From: Exiguobacterium sp. AM39-5BH
Lineage (GTDB): Bacteria > Bacillota > Bacilli > Exiguobacteriales > Exiguobacteriaceae
DNA: 43,262 nt
NCBI RefSeq assembly: GCF_003467445.1
Contig: NZ_QSGS01000016.1
Location: 1 to 43,262, forward strand
Direction: 5' to 3'
The notes under the pieces are model-generated. The model was not told where the DNA came from. It saw nothing but the letters and a program-made list of their open reading frames with translations, and did no database searches. A program made the translations under genes and the position numbers. Each line of letters starts with the position of its first letter. Within the stretch, counting starts at the first letter, position 1. Shown here piece by piece: positions 14,797 to 23,481 of this stretch.

Positions 14797-15156
14797 ATGC
14801 TCTCATTCATCTTGACATTTCGGCGCATGGTTCGCGGGATTTGGCGCGGCTTGAAGGATGCCGAGTTCCAAGTGTTGTTCAGTCTCGCCCTCCTGACGAT
14901 CGGCTCGGGGACGTTATTTTATGTCAGGTTTGAAGATATGCGTTGGCTCGACGCCTTATACTTTAGTGTCGTCACGCTTACGACAATCGGCTACGGGGAT
15001 TTTGTCCCGACGACCGACATCGGAAAAGTGTTCACGATCGGCTATGTCATCACCGGAGTCGGCATCATGGTCGGCTTCATCACGAAAGTGTTCGACCATC
15101 TACAACAAGCACGGATTGAAGAAGTTCGCAAACGAAATACGCCACCGTCTCCGTGA
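14797..15156 (+). CDS. Two-helix potassium channel
   Basis: A 119-residue KcsA-class ion channel protein. TM1 spans about 27-43. The pore helix and selectivity filter VVTLTTIGYGD follow, then TM2 (VFTIGYVITGVGIMVGFI) and a short basic cytoplasmic tail. It forms a K+-selective tetramer in the cytoplasmic membrane. It lacks the RCK regulatory domain. AAAGGAGG precedes the ATG at 14797. The earlier frame from 14614 overlaps the P450 gene and is rejected. Confidence 0.9.
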   Translation: MLSFILTFRRMVRGIWRGLKDAEFQVLFSLALLTIGSGTLFYVRFEDMRWLDALYFSVVTLTTIGYGDFVPTTDIGKVFTIGYVITGVGIMVGFITKVFDHLQQARIEEVRKRNTPPSP

Positions 15157-15171
15157 GGATGGTGGCGTATT
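15136..15171. terminator. Hairpin terminator across the channel stop codon
   Basis: An 11-bp stem (15136-15146 with 15161-15171) lies at the convergent ends of the channel and symporter genes. The T tract is short (TTGGTTT), so it may be a weak stop. Confidence 0.55.
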
Positions 15172-15174
15172 GGT

Positions 15175-16533
15175 TTAAGAAGCTTTTCGATTACGGTTTT
15201 CAAGTTCGAGCTGTTGGTTAAATCGCTTCGTCTCGGCGATGACGACACCCGACAAGAACAGAAGACCAATCAAGTTGGGGATAGCCATCAAACCGTTGAA
15301 CACGTCGGAAAGAGCCCAAACCAAGTTAAGATTCGTTGTCATCGCGCCGAGCCCCGCGACAAGGACGAAGGCGATGCGATACGGGATAATCGATTTTTGA
15401 CCAAACAAGTAATGAATCGAACGTTCACCATAATATGACCACCCAAGTACCGTCGAATAGGCGAACATGACGAGTCCAATCGTCACGATATATCCACCCG
15501 CCGGTCCGAGGAATTGTTCGAACGTCACCGTCGTCAACTCGACACCTTCAAGACCTGAACCGATTTGACCGCCCATGACGAGCGTGATTCCCGTGACCGA
15601 ACAAACGACGAGCGTATCAAGGAAAACTTGTGTCATCGACACGAGCGCTTGACGGCCCGGCATATCCGTCTTCGCTGCTGCTGCCGCAATCGGTGCCGAT
15701 CCGAGTCCTGCCTCGTTCGAGAAGACGCCGCGTGCCACCCCGTATCGAATCGCGGCTCCAATCGCCCCACCACCGATTGCCTCGACGCTGAACGTACTGC
15801 TGAAGATAAGCGCGAACGCATCCGGAATGAGGGTATAGTTCATGACCATAATCACCAAGCCACTCCCGAGGTAAAACACAATCATGACCGGTACGAAGTA
15901 ACTGACAACACGACCGATGGATTTGACCCCACCCAAAATAACCGCCCCTGTGAAAATCATAATCAAGATACCAGATACATATAACGGCACGTCAAACGTC
16001 GTTTTGAGCGCCATCGCGACGGAGTTCGTCTGTACCCCGTTCCCAATTCCAAACGCGGCGAGCGAGGCGAAAGCCGCAAATGCGACGGCGAGCCAACGTT
16101 GCTTCAAGCCACGTTCTAAATAATACATTGGTCCTCCGGCCATTTGGCCGCGTTCATCGGTCACCCGATATTTAACAGCTAGCACGGCTTCGGCATATTT
16201 CGTTGCCATACCGAAGAAACCAGAAACCCACATCCAGACGATCGCTCCCGGCCCACCCAGCACGACCGCGGTCGCAACCCCGACAATATTCCCCGTACCG
16301 ACGGTTGCCGCAAGCGCCGTCATGAGCGCTTGGAAGTGACTAATATCCCCTTTTGAGGTTGTGTCTTGATTTTTGGAAAACGCCAGTTTCAATGCGTACG
16401 GCAACTTCGTGATTTGAAGGCCCCCGAGCCGTACCGTCAAATAGATGCCTGTCCCCACAAGCAAAATTAATAACGGCGGTCCCCACACAAAGTTCGAAAT
16501 CGTACCGATCAGTTCACTGAACGATTGACTCAT
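15175..16533 (-). CDS. Sodium:alanine symporter family (AGCS) transporter
   Basis: A 452-residue inner-membrane symporter, about 11 helices. The family signatures ALAATVGTGNIVGVATAV (N-terminal) and FSNEAGLGSAPIAAAAA carry the substrate-binding backbone for D/L-alanine or glycine with Na+. ATG 16533 follows AAGGGG by eight bases; TTG 16539 is too close to it. It is monocistronic. Family members also carry glutamine (AlsT), so the precise amino acid is open. Confidence 0.92.
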   Translation of the reverse strand: MSQSFSELIGTISNFVWGPPLLILLVGTGIYLTVRLGGLQITKLPYALKLAFSKNQDTTSKGDISHFQALMTALAATVGTGNIVGVATAVVLGGPGAIVWMWVSGFFGMATKYAEAVLAVKYRVTDERGQMAGGPMYYLERGLKQRWLAVAFAAFASLAAFGIGNGVQTNSVAMALKTTFDVPLYVSGILIMIFTGAVILGGVKSIGRVVSYFVPVMIVFYLGSGLVIMVMNYTLIPDAFALIFSSTFSVEAIGGGAIGAAIRYGVARGVFSNEAGLGSAPIAAAAAKTDMPGRQALVSMTQVFLDTLVVCSVTGITLVMGGQIGSGLEGVELTTVTFEQFLGPAGGYIVTIGLVMFAYSTVLGWSYYGERSIHYLFGQKSIIPYRIAFVLVAGLGAMTTNLNLVWALSDVFNGLMAIPNLIGLLFLSGVVIAETKRFNQQLELENRNRKAS

Positions 16534-16639
16534 CTTCAATTCCCCTTCCCCTTATGTAATCGTACATCTATATTTTTCAGAATAATTAGAAGATTGTCAA
16601 AAGTATTGTAATAAAACAAGAAGTGAAATTGTCATCTGT

Positions 16640-16676
16640 ACGTAAAACAGCGAGCCGTCAATTAGACATCTCGCTG
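16640..16676 (-). terminator. Terminator of yidD
   Basis: CAGCGAG (16648-16654) pairs with CTCGCTG (16670-16676). On the minus strand TTTTACG follows. The stem includes the last codons of yidD. Confidence 0.65.
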
Positions 16677-16931
16677 AGAAAGGGGTTTTTCACGTTGTAA
16701 AGGGGCACGCCAATCAAATTCATCCGGCACGTAATCGAGTCCGCCCGAATGAAACGGCTGACATCGCAATAGACGACGTGTCGTCAAATATCCGCCTTTG
16801 AGGGCACCATGTTTCTCAATGGCTTCAATCCCATAATGCGAACATGTCGGATAAAATCGACAGGTCGGCGGTTTCAACGGGGAGATGAAGCGTTGATACC
16901 CTTGAATTCCCCGCACTAACACTCGTTTCAT
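16662..16931 (-). CDS. yidD: Membrane protein insertion efficiency factor YidD
   Basis: An 89-residue YidD protein, which helps YidC insert inner-membrane proteins. The signature [31 protein letters not shown] is complete, with Cys residues at RFYPTCSHY and the later [14 protein letters not shown] 16931 follows GGAGGCGAGG; the longer frame to 16961 has no ribosome site. It stands alone, as is common outside the rnpA-yidC locus in Bacillales. Confidence 0.92.
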   Translation of the reverse strand: MKRVLVRGIQGYQRFISPLKPPTCRFYPTCSHYGIEAIEKHGALKGGYLTTRRLLRCQPFHSGGLDYVPDEFDWRAPLQREKPLSQRDV

Positions 16932-17132
16932 ATTCCTCGCCTCCAGTTTGATTACTGTCATGATAGCTTGCTTGGTCTAGCTTGTCATCTACGGCGTATG
17001 GGACAATTGATTCAGTAGTCCCTTGTTTTTTCCTTTCTTTTACAATTCGAGCACGAAGAGCGCTATTTGTCGCATCATTTGTTATGATAAGCAACATGTA
17101 TACGACCGAATCTAGATGAAGAGGTGATGAGA

Positions 17133-17930
17133 ATGAATATTTTAATGGTAGGTGCAGGATCCATGAGTGAGTCACTCGTACGCGGATGGCTTGCCTCAGG
17201 TATGTCGCCTGAACAGATCACGATGACGAACCGGAGCGACCGGGCCCGGTTGACAGAGCTCCAGGCCGAGCTTGGTGTGCAAATCGTCAACGAAGAGGAT
17301 GTCAACGCGTATGACATCGTCGTCCTCGCGATGCAACCCGATGGGGTCATTCCTTACGTACAATCGAAAATATGGCACACGCCGCTCCTCGTCTCGGTGG
17401 CAGCTCATATCGACCCGAGTGCGATTGAAGATGCGGCAGGTCTCCCTGCCGTCTGCGCGATGCCGAACACACCGGTCGCTTATCGGAGCGGGATGACGGG
17501 ACTCTGGTTCGGACCCGAGACCGATTCTTCGGTCCGTGAAACGGCGACGGCTTTGTTTGAGCGTGTCGGTCGTACAGCTGTGACAGATGCGTTGACGATG
17601 TCGGCCTTTATGGCCGCCGCCGGTTGCAGCCCCGCTTTCTTTTACGAGATCGTCGGGTCGATGACACCGGTCTTGACGGAAGCAGGTTTTGACGAAACGA
17701 CAGCGCGTCAAATCGTCGCCCAGGCGATGAAAGGATCAGCTGAGCTTCTCCTCCATGAAACACGACCGACGAACGACTTGATTGCGGACGTGGCCGCACC
17801 AGACGGCCCGACCGACCGAGGTATCGGTGTCCTCCGCGCGCGCCACTTGGCGGACGTCATGGCGTCGGCCCTTCGTGAAAGTGCGAAAGAAGACCAGGCA
17901 GCGATCCACACAACGATTGAGATAACGTGA
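17133..17930 (+). CDS. Pyrroline-5-carboxylate reductase-family protein
   Basis: A 265-residue ProC-type NAD(P)-dependent reductase (1-pyrroline-5-carboxylate to proline). The nucleotide loop is MVGAGSMSESLVRG. The middle VCAMPNTPVAYRSGMT is canonical. The usual C-terminal VTSPGGTT substrate loop is here VAAPDGPT (within LIADVAAPDGPTDRGIGVL), losing the Ser and one Gly. Bacillales carry several paralogues (ProI, ProH, ProG, ComER); the altered loop makes this a divergent member, so catalytic use for proline is likely but not certain. ATG 17133 has GAGGTGA upstream. Confidence 0.8.
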   Translation: MNILMVGAGSMSESLVRGWLASGMSPEQITMTNRSDRARLTELQAELGVQIVNEEDVNAYDIVVLAMQPDGVIPYVQSKIWHTPLLVSVAAHIDPSAIEDAAGLPAVCAMPNTPVAYRSGMTGLWFGPETDSSVRETATALFERVGRTAVTDALTMSAFMAAAGCSPAFFYEIVGSMTPVLTEAGFDETTARQIVAQAMKGSAELLLHETRPTNDLIADVAAPDGPTDRGIGVLRARHLADVMASALRESAKEDQAAIHTTIEIT

Positions 17931-17936
17931 CCCTTG

Positions 17937-17990
17937 AACCGCCCGCTAGAAGTGAGAACGTAACGTTCGACTTCTAGCGGGCGGTTTTTT
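17937..17990 (+). terminator. Strong intrinsic terminator
   Basis: A 17-bp perfect stem (17937-17953 with 17970-17986) is followed by TTTT. Confidence 0.9.
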
Positions 17991-18061
17991 GTCTCTCCGT
18001 TTATTCTTGATAAGTCATAAAATCCACATATTATAGGAGTTTCCAAAGACAAATAGCATGG

Positions 18062-18067
18062 TATGCT
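18062..18067 (+). promoter_or_regulatory. Candidate -10 of the feo operon
   Basis: TATGCT lies just before the Fur box. TTTCCA 16 bp upstream is a weak -35. Confidence 0.4.
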
Positions 18068-18073
18068 ACTAAT

Positions 18074-18088
18074 TGAGAACAATTATCA
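18074..18088. promoter_or_regulatory. Fur box of the feo operon
   Basis: TGAGAACAATTATCA fits the 7-1-7 Fur motif with two mismatches. It lies between the -10 box and the feoA ribosome site, a position for iron-dependent repression. Confidence 0.75.
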
Positions 18089-18112
18089 TTTAATGAATAT
18101 GGAGAGATTTCA

Positions 18113-18349
18113 ATGACTTCCTTACTTGCCATTCCGGTGCATCAGGCAGTGTTCATATCCGATTTGACGAACATCGATGACCGTTTGCGACGTCGAATGA
18201 TTGCTTTAGGATTTTATGAAGGCTGTTCCATACGGATCAAACGTCGGGCCATCCTATCTGGACCGCTCACTATCGAACAAATTGAACATAAACAAATGAT
18301 TGCGATTCGTCGTTGTGACGCTGAACAGATTGGAGTGATTGTCCCGTGA
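18113..18349 (+). CDS. feoA: FeoA, ferrous iron transport accessory protein
   Basis: A 78-residue SH3-like FeoA. LRRRMIALGFYEGCSIRIKRRAILSGPLTIE is the characteristic core. It assists FeoB at the cytoplasmic membrane face. GGAGAG precedes the start. Its stop overlaps the GTG start of feoB, so translation is coupled. It is the first gene of a Fur-boxed three-gene operon. Confidence 0.92.
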   Translation: MTSLLAIPVHQAVFISDLTNIDDRLRRRMIALGFYEGCSIRIKRRAILSGPLTIEQIEHKQMIAIRRCDAEQIGVIVP

Positions 18350-20316
18350 GCCAACGGATTGCCCTCATCGGGAACCCGAATACCGGAAAAACCTCATTGT
18401 TCAACCGATTGACAGGTTCTTTCGCCCACGTTGGAAACTGGTCCGGTGTCACCGTCGAGCAGAAAATCGGACAGTTGCATGGAAATAGAGGACAGTTAAT
18501 CGATTTACCTGGCGTGTATGACTTAGACCCGCTGTCAGCTGATGAAGCGATCGTTTCGCGGTTTCTATTGTACGAACCGTTCGATGGGCTGTTCAACATC
18601 ATCGACGCCTCACAATTCGAACGCAATTTACAATTGACGCTCCAGCTGCTCGAAATGGGGCGCCCGCTCCAAATCGGATTGAACATGGTCGATGTCGCTG
18701 AAGGACGAGGGATCACCATCAACCTAGAACGGTTGCATGAACGGTTGAACGTCGATATTTTCCCCATCACAGCGCGCACCGGAGCCGGTTGTGATGTTCT
18801 TTTATCCTCGCTTCAATCGAAACCACGTGACCCGTTCATTCTTGACTACGGGCAAGATACCGAACGAGCAATTCAACAAATTTTGGACGCCACCGGACTC
18901 AGTGACCGCTGGGTCGCTATCCAATACTTGGCTGGAAACCACGTCATTTCCGAGCTACTTGAGCCTTCAGCACCAACCGTCCTCGCGATTCGAAAGACGT
19001 TGGAAATGAAACTCGGACGCTTCGCTCATGCCCATATCACGGAACGAAGACGCGAGTGGACGAAAGACGTTCGGCAGCACGTCGTCGAGGAAAGGAATAA
19101 CCGGCGCATCACGCTGACTGATCGCATCGATGCCGTCGTCACACATCCGATTTGGGGCTTACCGATTTTCTTCGCGGTGCTCTATAGCTTATTCCATATC
19201 ACGTTCAACTGGGTCGGCGCGCCTTTGTCCGATGTATTGGATGGGTTGTTGACCGGTCCCGTCACATCGGGAACGAGCTGGTTGTTACAAACGCTCGGGA
19301 CCTCGTCCTTCATCCAGGCGTTGATCATCGAAGGTGTGATCGCCGGTGTGGGCGGCGTCCTCGTCTTCGTGCCGCAAATATTTGTGCTCTTTTTCTTCAT
19401 CTCATTCTTAGAGGACTCAGGGTATATGGCGCGCGTCGCCATCGTCATGGATCGTTTCATGCAATTCGTCGGACTGAACGGGAAAAGCTTCATCCCGATG
19501 ATCATCGGCTTCGGCTGCAACGTCCCGGGCATCATGGCCGCCCGGACGATCGAGGAGGAGCGGGAACGGCTGGTGACGATATTCATTTCACCGTTCATGT
19601 CTTGCTCTGCACGTTTACCGATTTACGCCGTCTTTGCTGCTAGCTTTTTTGCATCGAATCAAGCGCTCGTCGTCCTGTCGCTCTATATGTTAGGAATCAT
19701 CTTGGCATTGATCATCGCTAAATTTTTTACGTCCCTCTTGGCCGCAGAAGACCGAAATAGCCTCTTTATCGTCGAACAACCTCCTTACCGGGTCCCTCAA
19801 GGGTTGACGCTTTGGCGCAGTACGTGGCAAAAAGCAAAAGGGTTCGTCCGAAAAGCCGGTACGTTCATCTTTGGAGGTTCCGTCTTCATTTGGTTGCTCG
19901 CTTATTCCGGCCCAAATGGATTCGACGTGCCGATGGACGAGAGTTTTCTCGCCATGGTCGGCGGCGTCATCGCGACGTTATTGGTACCGCTCGGATTTGG
20001 GACATGGCAAGCGGGCGCTGCACTCATCACCGGGTTTTTGGCGAAAGAAGTCGTCGTTTCGACGATGGCGATCATCTATGCGGTCAGTGAATCCGATTTG
20101 TCGGCTTCATTATTTCCCGTGTTCACCCCTTTGAGCGCGTATAGCTTCATGGCGTTCGTCTTGCTTTATGTGCCGTGCCTGGCGACCGTTGCTGTCATTC
20201 GGCGCGAGGTAGGAAGCGCCAAGCTGACATGGGTCGCTAGCCTTTACGGATTAGGCGTGGCGTATGTCGTATCGTTGCTCATCTACCAAATCGGCCGTCT
20301 ACTCGGATTTTCATGA
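18346..20316 (+). CDS. feoB: FeoB, ferrous iron permease with GTPase domain
   Basis: A 656-residue Fe2+ transporter. The N-terminal G domain has G1 GNPNTGKTS (8-16), G3 DLPG and G4 NMVD. The membrane part starts near residue 265 and includes two Gate-type blocks; FGCNVPGIMAARTI and the Cys in FMSCSARLPIY are the conserved transport residues. GTG start overlaps the feoA stop. Slightly shorter than the 660-770 of other FeoBs. Imports ferrous iron under iron limitation. Confidence 0.95.
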   Translation: MSQRIALIGNPNTGKTSLFNRLTGSFAHVGNWSGVTVEQKIGQLHGNRGQLIDLPGVYDLDPLSADEAIVSRFLLYEPFDGLFNIIDASQFERNLQLTLQLLEMGRPLQIGLNMVDVAEGRGITINLERLHERLNVDIFPITARTGAGCDVLLSSLQSKPRDPFILDYGQDTERAIQQILDATGLSDRWVAIQYLAGNHVISELLEPSAPTVLAIRKTLEMKLGRFAHAHITERRREWTKDVRQHVVEERNNRRITLTDRIDAVVTHPIWGLPIFFAVLYSLFHITFNWVGAPLSDVLDGLLTGPVTSGTSWLLQTLGTSSFIQALIIEGVIAGVGGVLVFVPQIFVLFFFISFLEDSGYMARVAIVMDRFMQFVGLNGKSFIPMIIGFGCNVPGIMAARTIEEERERLVTIFISPFMSCSARLPIYAVFAASFFASNQALVVLSLYMLGIILALIIAKFFTSLLAAEDRNSLFIVEQPPYRVPQGLTLWRSTWQKAKGFVRKAGTFIFGGSVFIWLLAYSGPNGFDVPMDESFLAMVGGVIATLLVPLGFGTWQAGAALITGFLAKEVVVSTMAIIYAVSESDLSASLFPVFTPLSAYSFMAFVLLYVPCLATVAVIRREVGSAKLTWVASLYGLGVAYVVSLLIYQIGRLLGFS

Positions 20317-20331
20317 CAAGGAGGAAATGAG

Positions 20332-20529
20332 ATGTCTTTATTTGATCTATTGATTGGCCTTGGCGTCTTCGGATACGCCGTTTATGCGCTTTATCGATAC
20401 ACACGAAAAGCAAAAGGCGGGAAATGTGCCACTTGTGAGATCAAACCGACGTGCACATCATCCTGTGAGGCCGCCGACTGGGATCAACTCATCAACGAGG
20501 CTTTACGTTCCAACTCAAAAAAGTCATGA
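20332..20529 (+). CDS. FeoB-associated Cys-rich membrane protein
   Basis: A 65-residue protein with one N-terminal membrane helix (residues 4-21) and a cysteine cluster KCATCEIKPTCTSSC (four Cys in CxxC-x5-CxxxC form). Such proteins commonly follow feoB in Firmicutes in place of FeoC. They may bind iron or an Fe-S cluster at the FeoB pore. AAGGAGG precedes the start, 15 bp after feoB. A terminator follows. Confidence 0.85.
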   Translation: MSLFDLLIGLGVFGYAVYALYRYTRKAKGGKCATCEIKPTCTSSCEAADWDQLINEALRSNSKKS

Positions 20530-20538
20530 CCTATACAA

Positions 20539-20573
20539 AAATGGACGGGCGCAAAAAACGCGCCCGTCCATTT
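20539..20573. terminator. Bidirectional terminator after the feo operon
   Basis: A 14-bp perfect stem (20539-20552 with 20560-20573) lies between convergent genes. Confidence 0.85.
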
Positions 20574-20575
20574 GT

Positions 20576-21280
20576 TCATTGAAAGATATGTAACACGGTG
20601 ACGATGACGGCGACCATCAAAATCCCCGGCAATAGATTCGCGACGCGAATCCGAGTGATGCCGACCAAATTTAAACCGATTGCGACGATCATGACGCCGC
20701 CGGTCGCTGTCATTTCTAAAATAAAGTCATCCATGAGCGATTCCGGGATAAACTTCATGATTTGAATGGCGAGCAAGGCGATTGCCCCTTGGTATAAGAG
20801 AACCGGGACAGCCGAGAACATGACCCCGATGCCGAGCGTCGAGCTGAGGACGAGTGCCGTGAAGCCATCGATCAGCCCTTTCGTGTACAGGACGTCATGA
20901 TCCCCGCGCAATCCGCTGTCGAGCGCGCCGATGACAGCCATCGCCCCGATGACGAAGATGAGCGTCGCCGTGATGAACCCTTCGGCGATACTCGACTTGC
21001 TCTTGCCCCCGAGGCGACGTTCCAATTGATATCCGACCTCGTTCAACTTCTCATCAAGCTTCCACCATTCACCGAGCGCCGCCCCGATGACGAGACTGCC
21101 GATGACGATTAAAAAGTTCTCACTCTTCATCCCCATTTGAATCCCCAGCAAGACGACGGCGAGACCGATGGCTGCGGTGACCGTCTCTTTCATTCGTTCG
21201 GGGATGCGGTGAAATAAAAGTCCAAGTAATGTGCCAATCACGATCAACGCCGCGTTGACGATTGTTCCGGTTAAGACCAT
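20576..21280 (-). CDS. DUF554 membrane protein
   Basis: A 234-residue DUF554 protein with about six to seven helices. GTIVNAALIVIGTLLGLLF at the start and GFITATLIFVIGAMAVIGALDSGLRGD in the middle are family blocks. Function is unknown; a small-molecule transporter is often guessed. It has a GGGG site upstream and is monocistronic, ending at the shared feo terminator. Confidence 0.85.
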   Translation of the reverse strand: MVLTGTIVNAALIVIGTLLGLLFHRIPERMKETVTAAIGLAVVLLGIQMGMKSENFLIVIGSLVIGAALGEWWKLDEKLNEVGYQLERRLGGKSKSSIAEGFITATLIFVIGAMAVIGALDSGLRGDHDVLYTKGLIDGFTALVLSSTLGIGVMFSAVPVLLYQGAIALLAIQIMKFIPESLMDDFILEMTATGGVMIVAIGLNLVGITRIRVANLLPGILMVAVIVTVLHIFQ

Positions 21281-21360
21281 TGTAATATTCCCCGTTTCTG
21301 TATGTATTGAGAGGAATATACCAACTGTTTATGTAGACTGTCAATTGAAAGAAAAACAAA

Positions 21361-21388
21361 AAAAAAGCCACTTCTCGCAAGAAGTGGC
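21361..21388 (-). terminator. Terminator of the tRNA-Val unit
   Basis: GCCACTTCT (21367-21375) pairs with AGAAGTGGC (21380-21388). On the minus strand a T run of ten follows. Confidence 0.85.
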
Positions 21389-21394
21389 GTCGCG

Positions 21395-21418
21395 GAAACC
21401 CACGTTCCTATGGGTTTC
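21395..21418 (-). other. Second hairpin in the tRNA-Val 3' trailer
   Basis: GAAACCCA pairs with TGGGTTTC around an 8-base loop, between the tRNA and its terminator. It is part of the precursor trailer, possibly an RNase processing guide. Confidence 0.4.
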
Positions 21419-21439
21419 GCATCGGGTTTGGCACCCAAG

Positions 21440-21512
21440 TGATTCTGACTGGGCTCGAACCAGCGACCTCTACCCTGTCAAGGTAGCGCTCTCCCAGCTG
21501 AGCTACAGAATC
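21440..21512 (-). tRNA. tRNA-Val (anticodon GAC), CCA not encoded
   Basis: A full cloverleaf can be drawn on the minus strand: acceptor GATTCTG/CAGAATC, D stem GCTC/GAGC, anticodon stem CTACC/GGTAG with loop TTGACAG (anticodon GAC, reads GUC/GUU), T arm CTGGTTCGAGCCCAG, discriminator A. The next bases are CTT, so CCA must be added by the nucleotidyltransferase, unlike the tRNA-Gly at the window start. It stands alone with its own promoter and terminator. Confidence 0.93.
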
Positions 21513-21541
21513 AGGTCGTATCCTCTCTTAAGGACACTATT

Positions 21542-21570
21542 AATATATCAAGAAACTAATGCCTTGGCAA
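21542..21570 (-). promoter_or_regulatory. Promoter of tRNA-Val
   Basis: TTGCCA (21565-21570) and TATATT (21542-21547) are 17 bp apart on the minus strand, about 30 bp from the mature 5' end. Confidence 0.75.
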
Positions 21571-21598
21571 CTGTTTTTTAAAACTTTTTTACTTTTTT

Positions 21599-22156
21599 TT
21601 AACGCGTCATTTCTTCCCGTTTCATGTGGCGGCATAACCGCTCTAAATCACCGGCATATACCGAGACGAGCATGCCTTGATATTCAGTGTCACGGTCCCA
21701 ATGCAGTCCGTTCGCTTTCGCCACCCGTTGCGATGGGACGTTATCCGGATGAATCAAGGAAATGATCTCTTTCTCACCTTCTTCGAACGCATGACGCATG
21801 AGACGAGCCGCTGCTTCGCGTCCGTATCCCATATGCCAATGCTTCGGCGCCAACCAATATCCGACTTCAAGTTCAATCGTGCCGTCGAGTTCATGGAGCA
21901 ACGTGCCGGCATGACCAATCGGCTCGTCATTTTCATGCGACATCAATTTGAGCAACCCGGTTTGACGACCCGTCTGATAGCGGGCCAACTGGCGCTCGAA
22001 CCACTCGATCGTCTGTTCATCCGTATATGGCTTTCCGTCCGGGCTAATAAAACGCATCACGCGCGGATCTTGGAGTAGCGATTTCACGAAATAAAAATCA
22101 GCAATCGTGTAAGGTTCGAGTCGTAGACGTTCGGATTGCAGTTTGATATGACTCAT
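21599..22156 (-). CDS. GNAT acetyltransferase, RimJ/RimL-like
   Basis: A 185-residue acetyltransferase of the Acetyltransf_3 group. It starts with the typical LQSERLRLEPYTIADF. The acyl-CoA-binding part is MGYGREAAARLMRHAFEE and the ending is HPDNVPSQRVAKANGL. Members acetylate ribosomal protein N-termini, antibiotics or small amines; the target is unknown. AAAGGGG precedes the ATG. Monocistronic. Confidence 0.85.
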   Translation of the reverse strand: MSHIKLQSERLRLEPYTIADFYFVKSLLQDPRVMRFISPDGKPYTDEQTIEWFERQLARYQTGRQTGLLKLMSHENDEPIGHAGTLLHELDGTIELEVGYWLAPKHWHMGYGREAAARLMRHAFEEGEKEIISLIHPDNVPSQRVAKANGLHWDRDTEYQGMLVSVYAGDLERLCRHMKREEMTR

Positions 22157-22223
22157 CGTCCCCGCCCCTTTCGTTCACAGTCTGAATTATTCAATTCCCG
22201 TTTTTATTCGAAGCTAATCCTGA

Positions 22224-22538
22224 TCACGCGACAACTTTTAATCCGATGACACTCCCGATAATAAGCAATAAGAAGAAGATACGCCACCGGTCCCGGGATT
22301 CGTTCAAGTACAGCATGCCGAGCACGACCCCTCCGGCCGCACCGATCCCGACCCAAATCGAATAAGCCAGCCCGAGCGGGAGCGTCTCGAGGGAGCGCGA
22401 TAACAAATAAAAACTTAAGGCAAACGTTCCAACGGATAGTGCAGACCACTTAAAAATTTGATAACCTTTCGATTTTCCCATCCAAAAGACGGCCATCATC
22501 TCAGCAAGGCCTGCACCAATCAAAAACACCCAACTCAT
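22224..22538 (-). CDS. SMR family efflux protein, second subunit
   Basis: A 104-residue four-helix small multidrug resistance protein. The key helix-1 Glu lies in LIGAGLAEMMAVFWMGKS. The later LGLAYSIWVGIGAAGGVVLG is the conserved TM3 block. It overlaps the first SMR gene by four bases (ATGA) and has GGGAGGGG upstream. It is likely one half of an asymmetric heterodimer. Substrate: cationic compounds or guanidinium-type cations, by analogy with YkkCD or SugE pairs. Confidence 0.88.
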   Translation of the reverse strand: MSWVFLIGAGLAEMMAVFWMGKSKGYQIFKWSALSVGTFALSFYLLSRSLETLPLGLAYSIWVGIGAAGGVVLGMLYLNESRDRWRIFFLLLIIGSVIGLKVVA

Positions 22539-22879
22539 GCCGCTTCCCCTCCCGTCACTTGTTTCAGTCCAATCACACCGATGAGGAGCGTCGCGATAAA
22601 GACGAGTTTCATCCCGGTCAGTGTCTCATCGAACAAGACCGCTCCGACGATGACCGTTCCGACAGCCCCAATCCCGGTGAATACGGCATAGCCGGTCCCA
22701 GCCGGCAAGACACGGAACGCCAGCGCCAACAGTCCAAAGCTTATAAGTAACAACACAATGGTGATCACCGTCGGTCCGAGCACCGTGAATCCGTTCGACA
22801 GTTTCATCGTCGTCGCCCAGACGATTTCGAGCAACCCGGCGAGAATGAGCCAAACCCAAGCTAGTTGATCTCGTTTCAT
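22535..22879 (-). CDS. SMR family efflux protein, first subunit (SugE/Gdx-like)
   Basis: A 114-residue four-helix SMR protein. WLILAGLLEIVWATTMKLSN carries the helix-1 Glu in the sequence setting of guanidinium exporters (SugE/Gdx) rather than Qac pumps. LPAGTGYAVFTGIGAVGTVIVG is the TM3 block. ATG 22879 overlaps the tetR stop as ATGA; ATG 22885 is an alternative. It is the middle gene of tetR-SMR-SMR. Confidence 0.88.
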   Translation of the reverse strand: MKRDQLAWVWLILAGLLEIVWATTMKLSNGFTVLGPTVITIVLLLISFGLLALAFRVLPAGTGYAVFTGIGAVGTVIVGAVLFDETLTGMKLVFIATLLIGVIGLKQVTGGEAA

Positions 22880-23454
22880 GTCCATCCGACTCCTTTCTTA
22901 AAGATTGTGAAGGCGGCCCGTTGCCGCTTGACCCGATTCGTCTCGAGCGTGAACAGCGAGATGAGCGCGCCGTCGAGAAAACAATAGTAGGCATCGTAGA
23001 CGTCCTCGAGCGACTGTCCCGGTAACGCCCCTTGCTCCATCGCCAATCGAAATTGTTCTTTCTCAAACACTTGTAAATCCGTTTCGACCGTCCCAAGCGT
23101 CTTCTCGATAAACGATCGTAATTCTGGCGGTGGGACGAGCAACATCCGCTTCGTCAGCATCCACGTCTCCTCTTCTTCAAAGAAGCGAATCAACGTCTCG
23201 ACGATGGCCTCGATCCGTTCTAGCGGTGCCGCACCCTCCGTGGCGTCCCGTGCTTCTCGCCAGACGCAATCGTAACGATTTGCCATGTCCTCGACGACTT
23301 GTTTGAACAGCTGTTCTTTTCCTTCGATATGGGCGTATAACGACGCTTTTTTAATGCCGACATCCTCGGCGAGCGCCGCGAGCGACAACCCCTCATAGCC
23401 TTCGAGAGCAAACCGGCGCCGCGCTGCCAGCTCGATTCGTTGTTTTGTATTCAT
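22876..23454 (-). CDS. TetR family regulator of the SMR pair
   Basis: A 192-residue TetR repressor. The N-terminal helix-turn-helix is RFALEGYEGLSLAALAEDVGIKKASLYAHIEGKEQLF (residues 14-50). The ligand domain is unlike named members. It is first in an operon with two SMR pump genes, whose starts overlap in ATGA fashion, so it probably represses its own operon and is released by a pump substrate. An imperfect palindrome exactly fills its promoter spacer. Confidence 0.9.
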   Translation of the reverse strand: MNTKQRIELAARRRFALEGYEGLSLAALAEDVGIKKASLYAHIEGKEQLFKQVVEDMANRYDCVWREARDATEGAAPLERIEAIVETLIRFFEEEETWMLTKRMLLVPPPELRSFIEKTLGTVETDLQVFEKEQFRLAMEQGALPGQSLEDVYDAYYCFLDGALISLFTLETNRVKRQRAAFTIFKKGVGWT

Positions 23455-23481
23455 CCGTCATCATCCCCTTTCGTCCTCACC

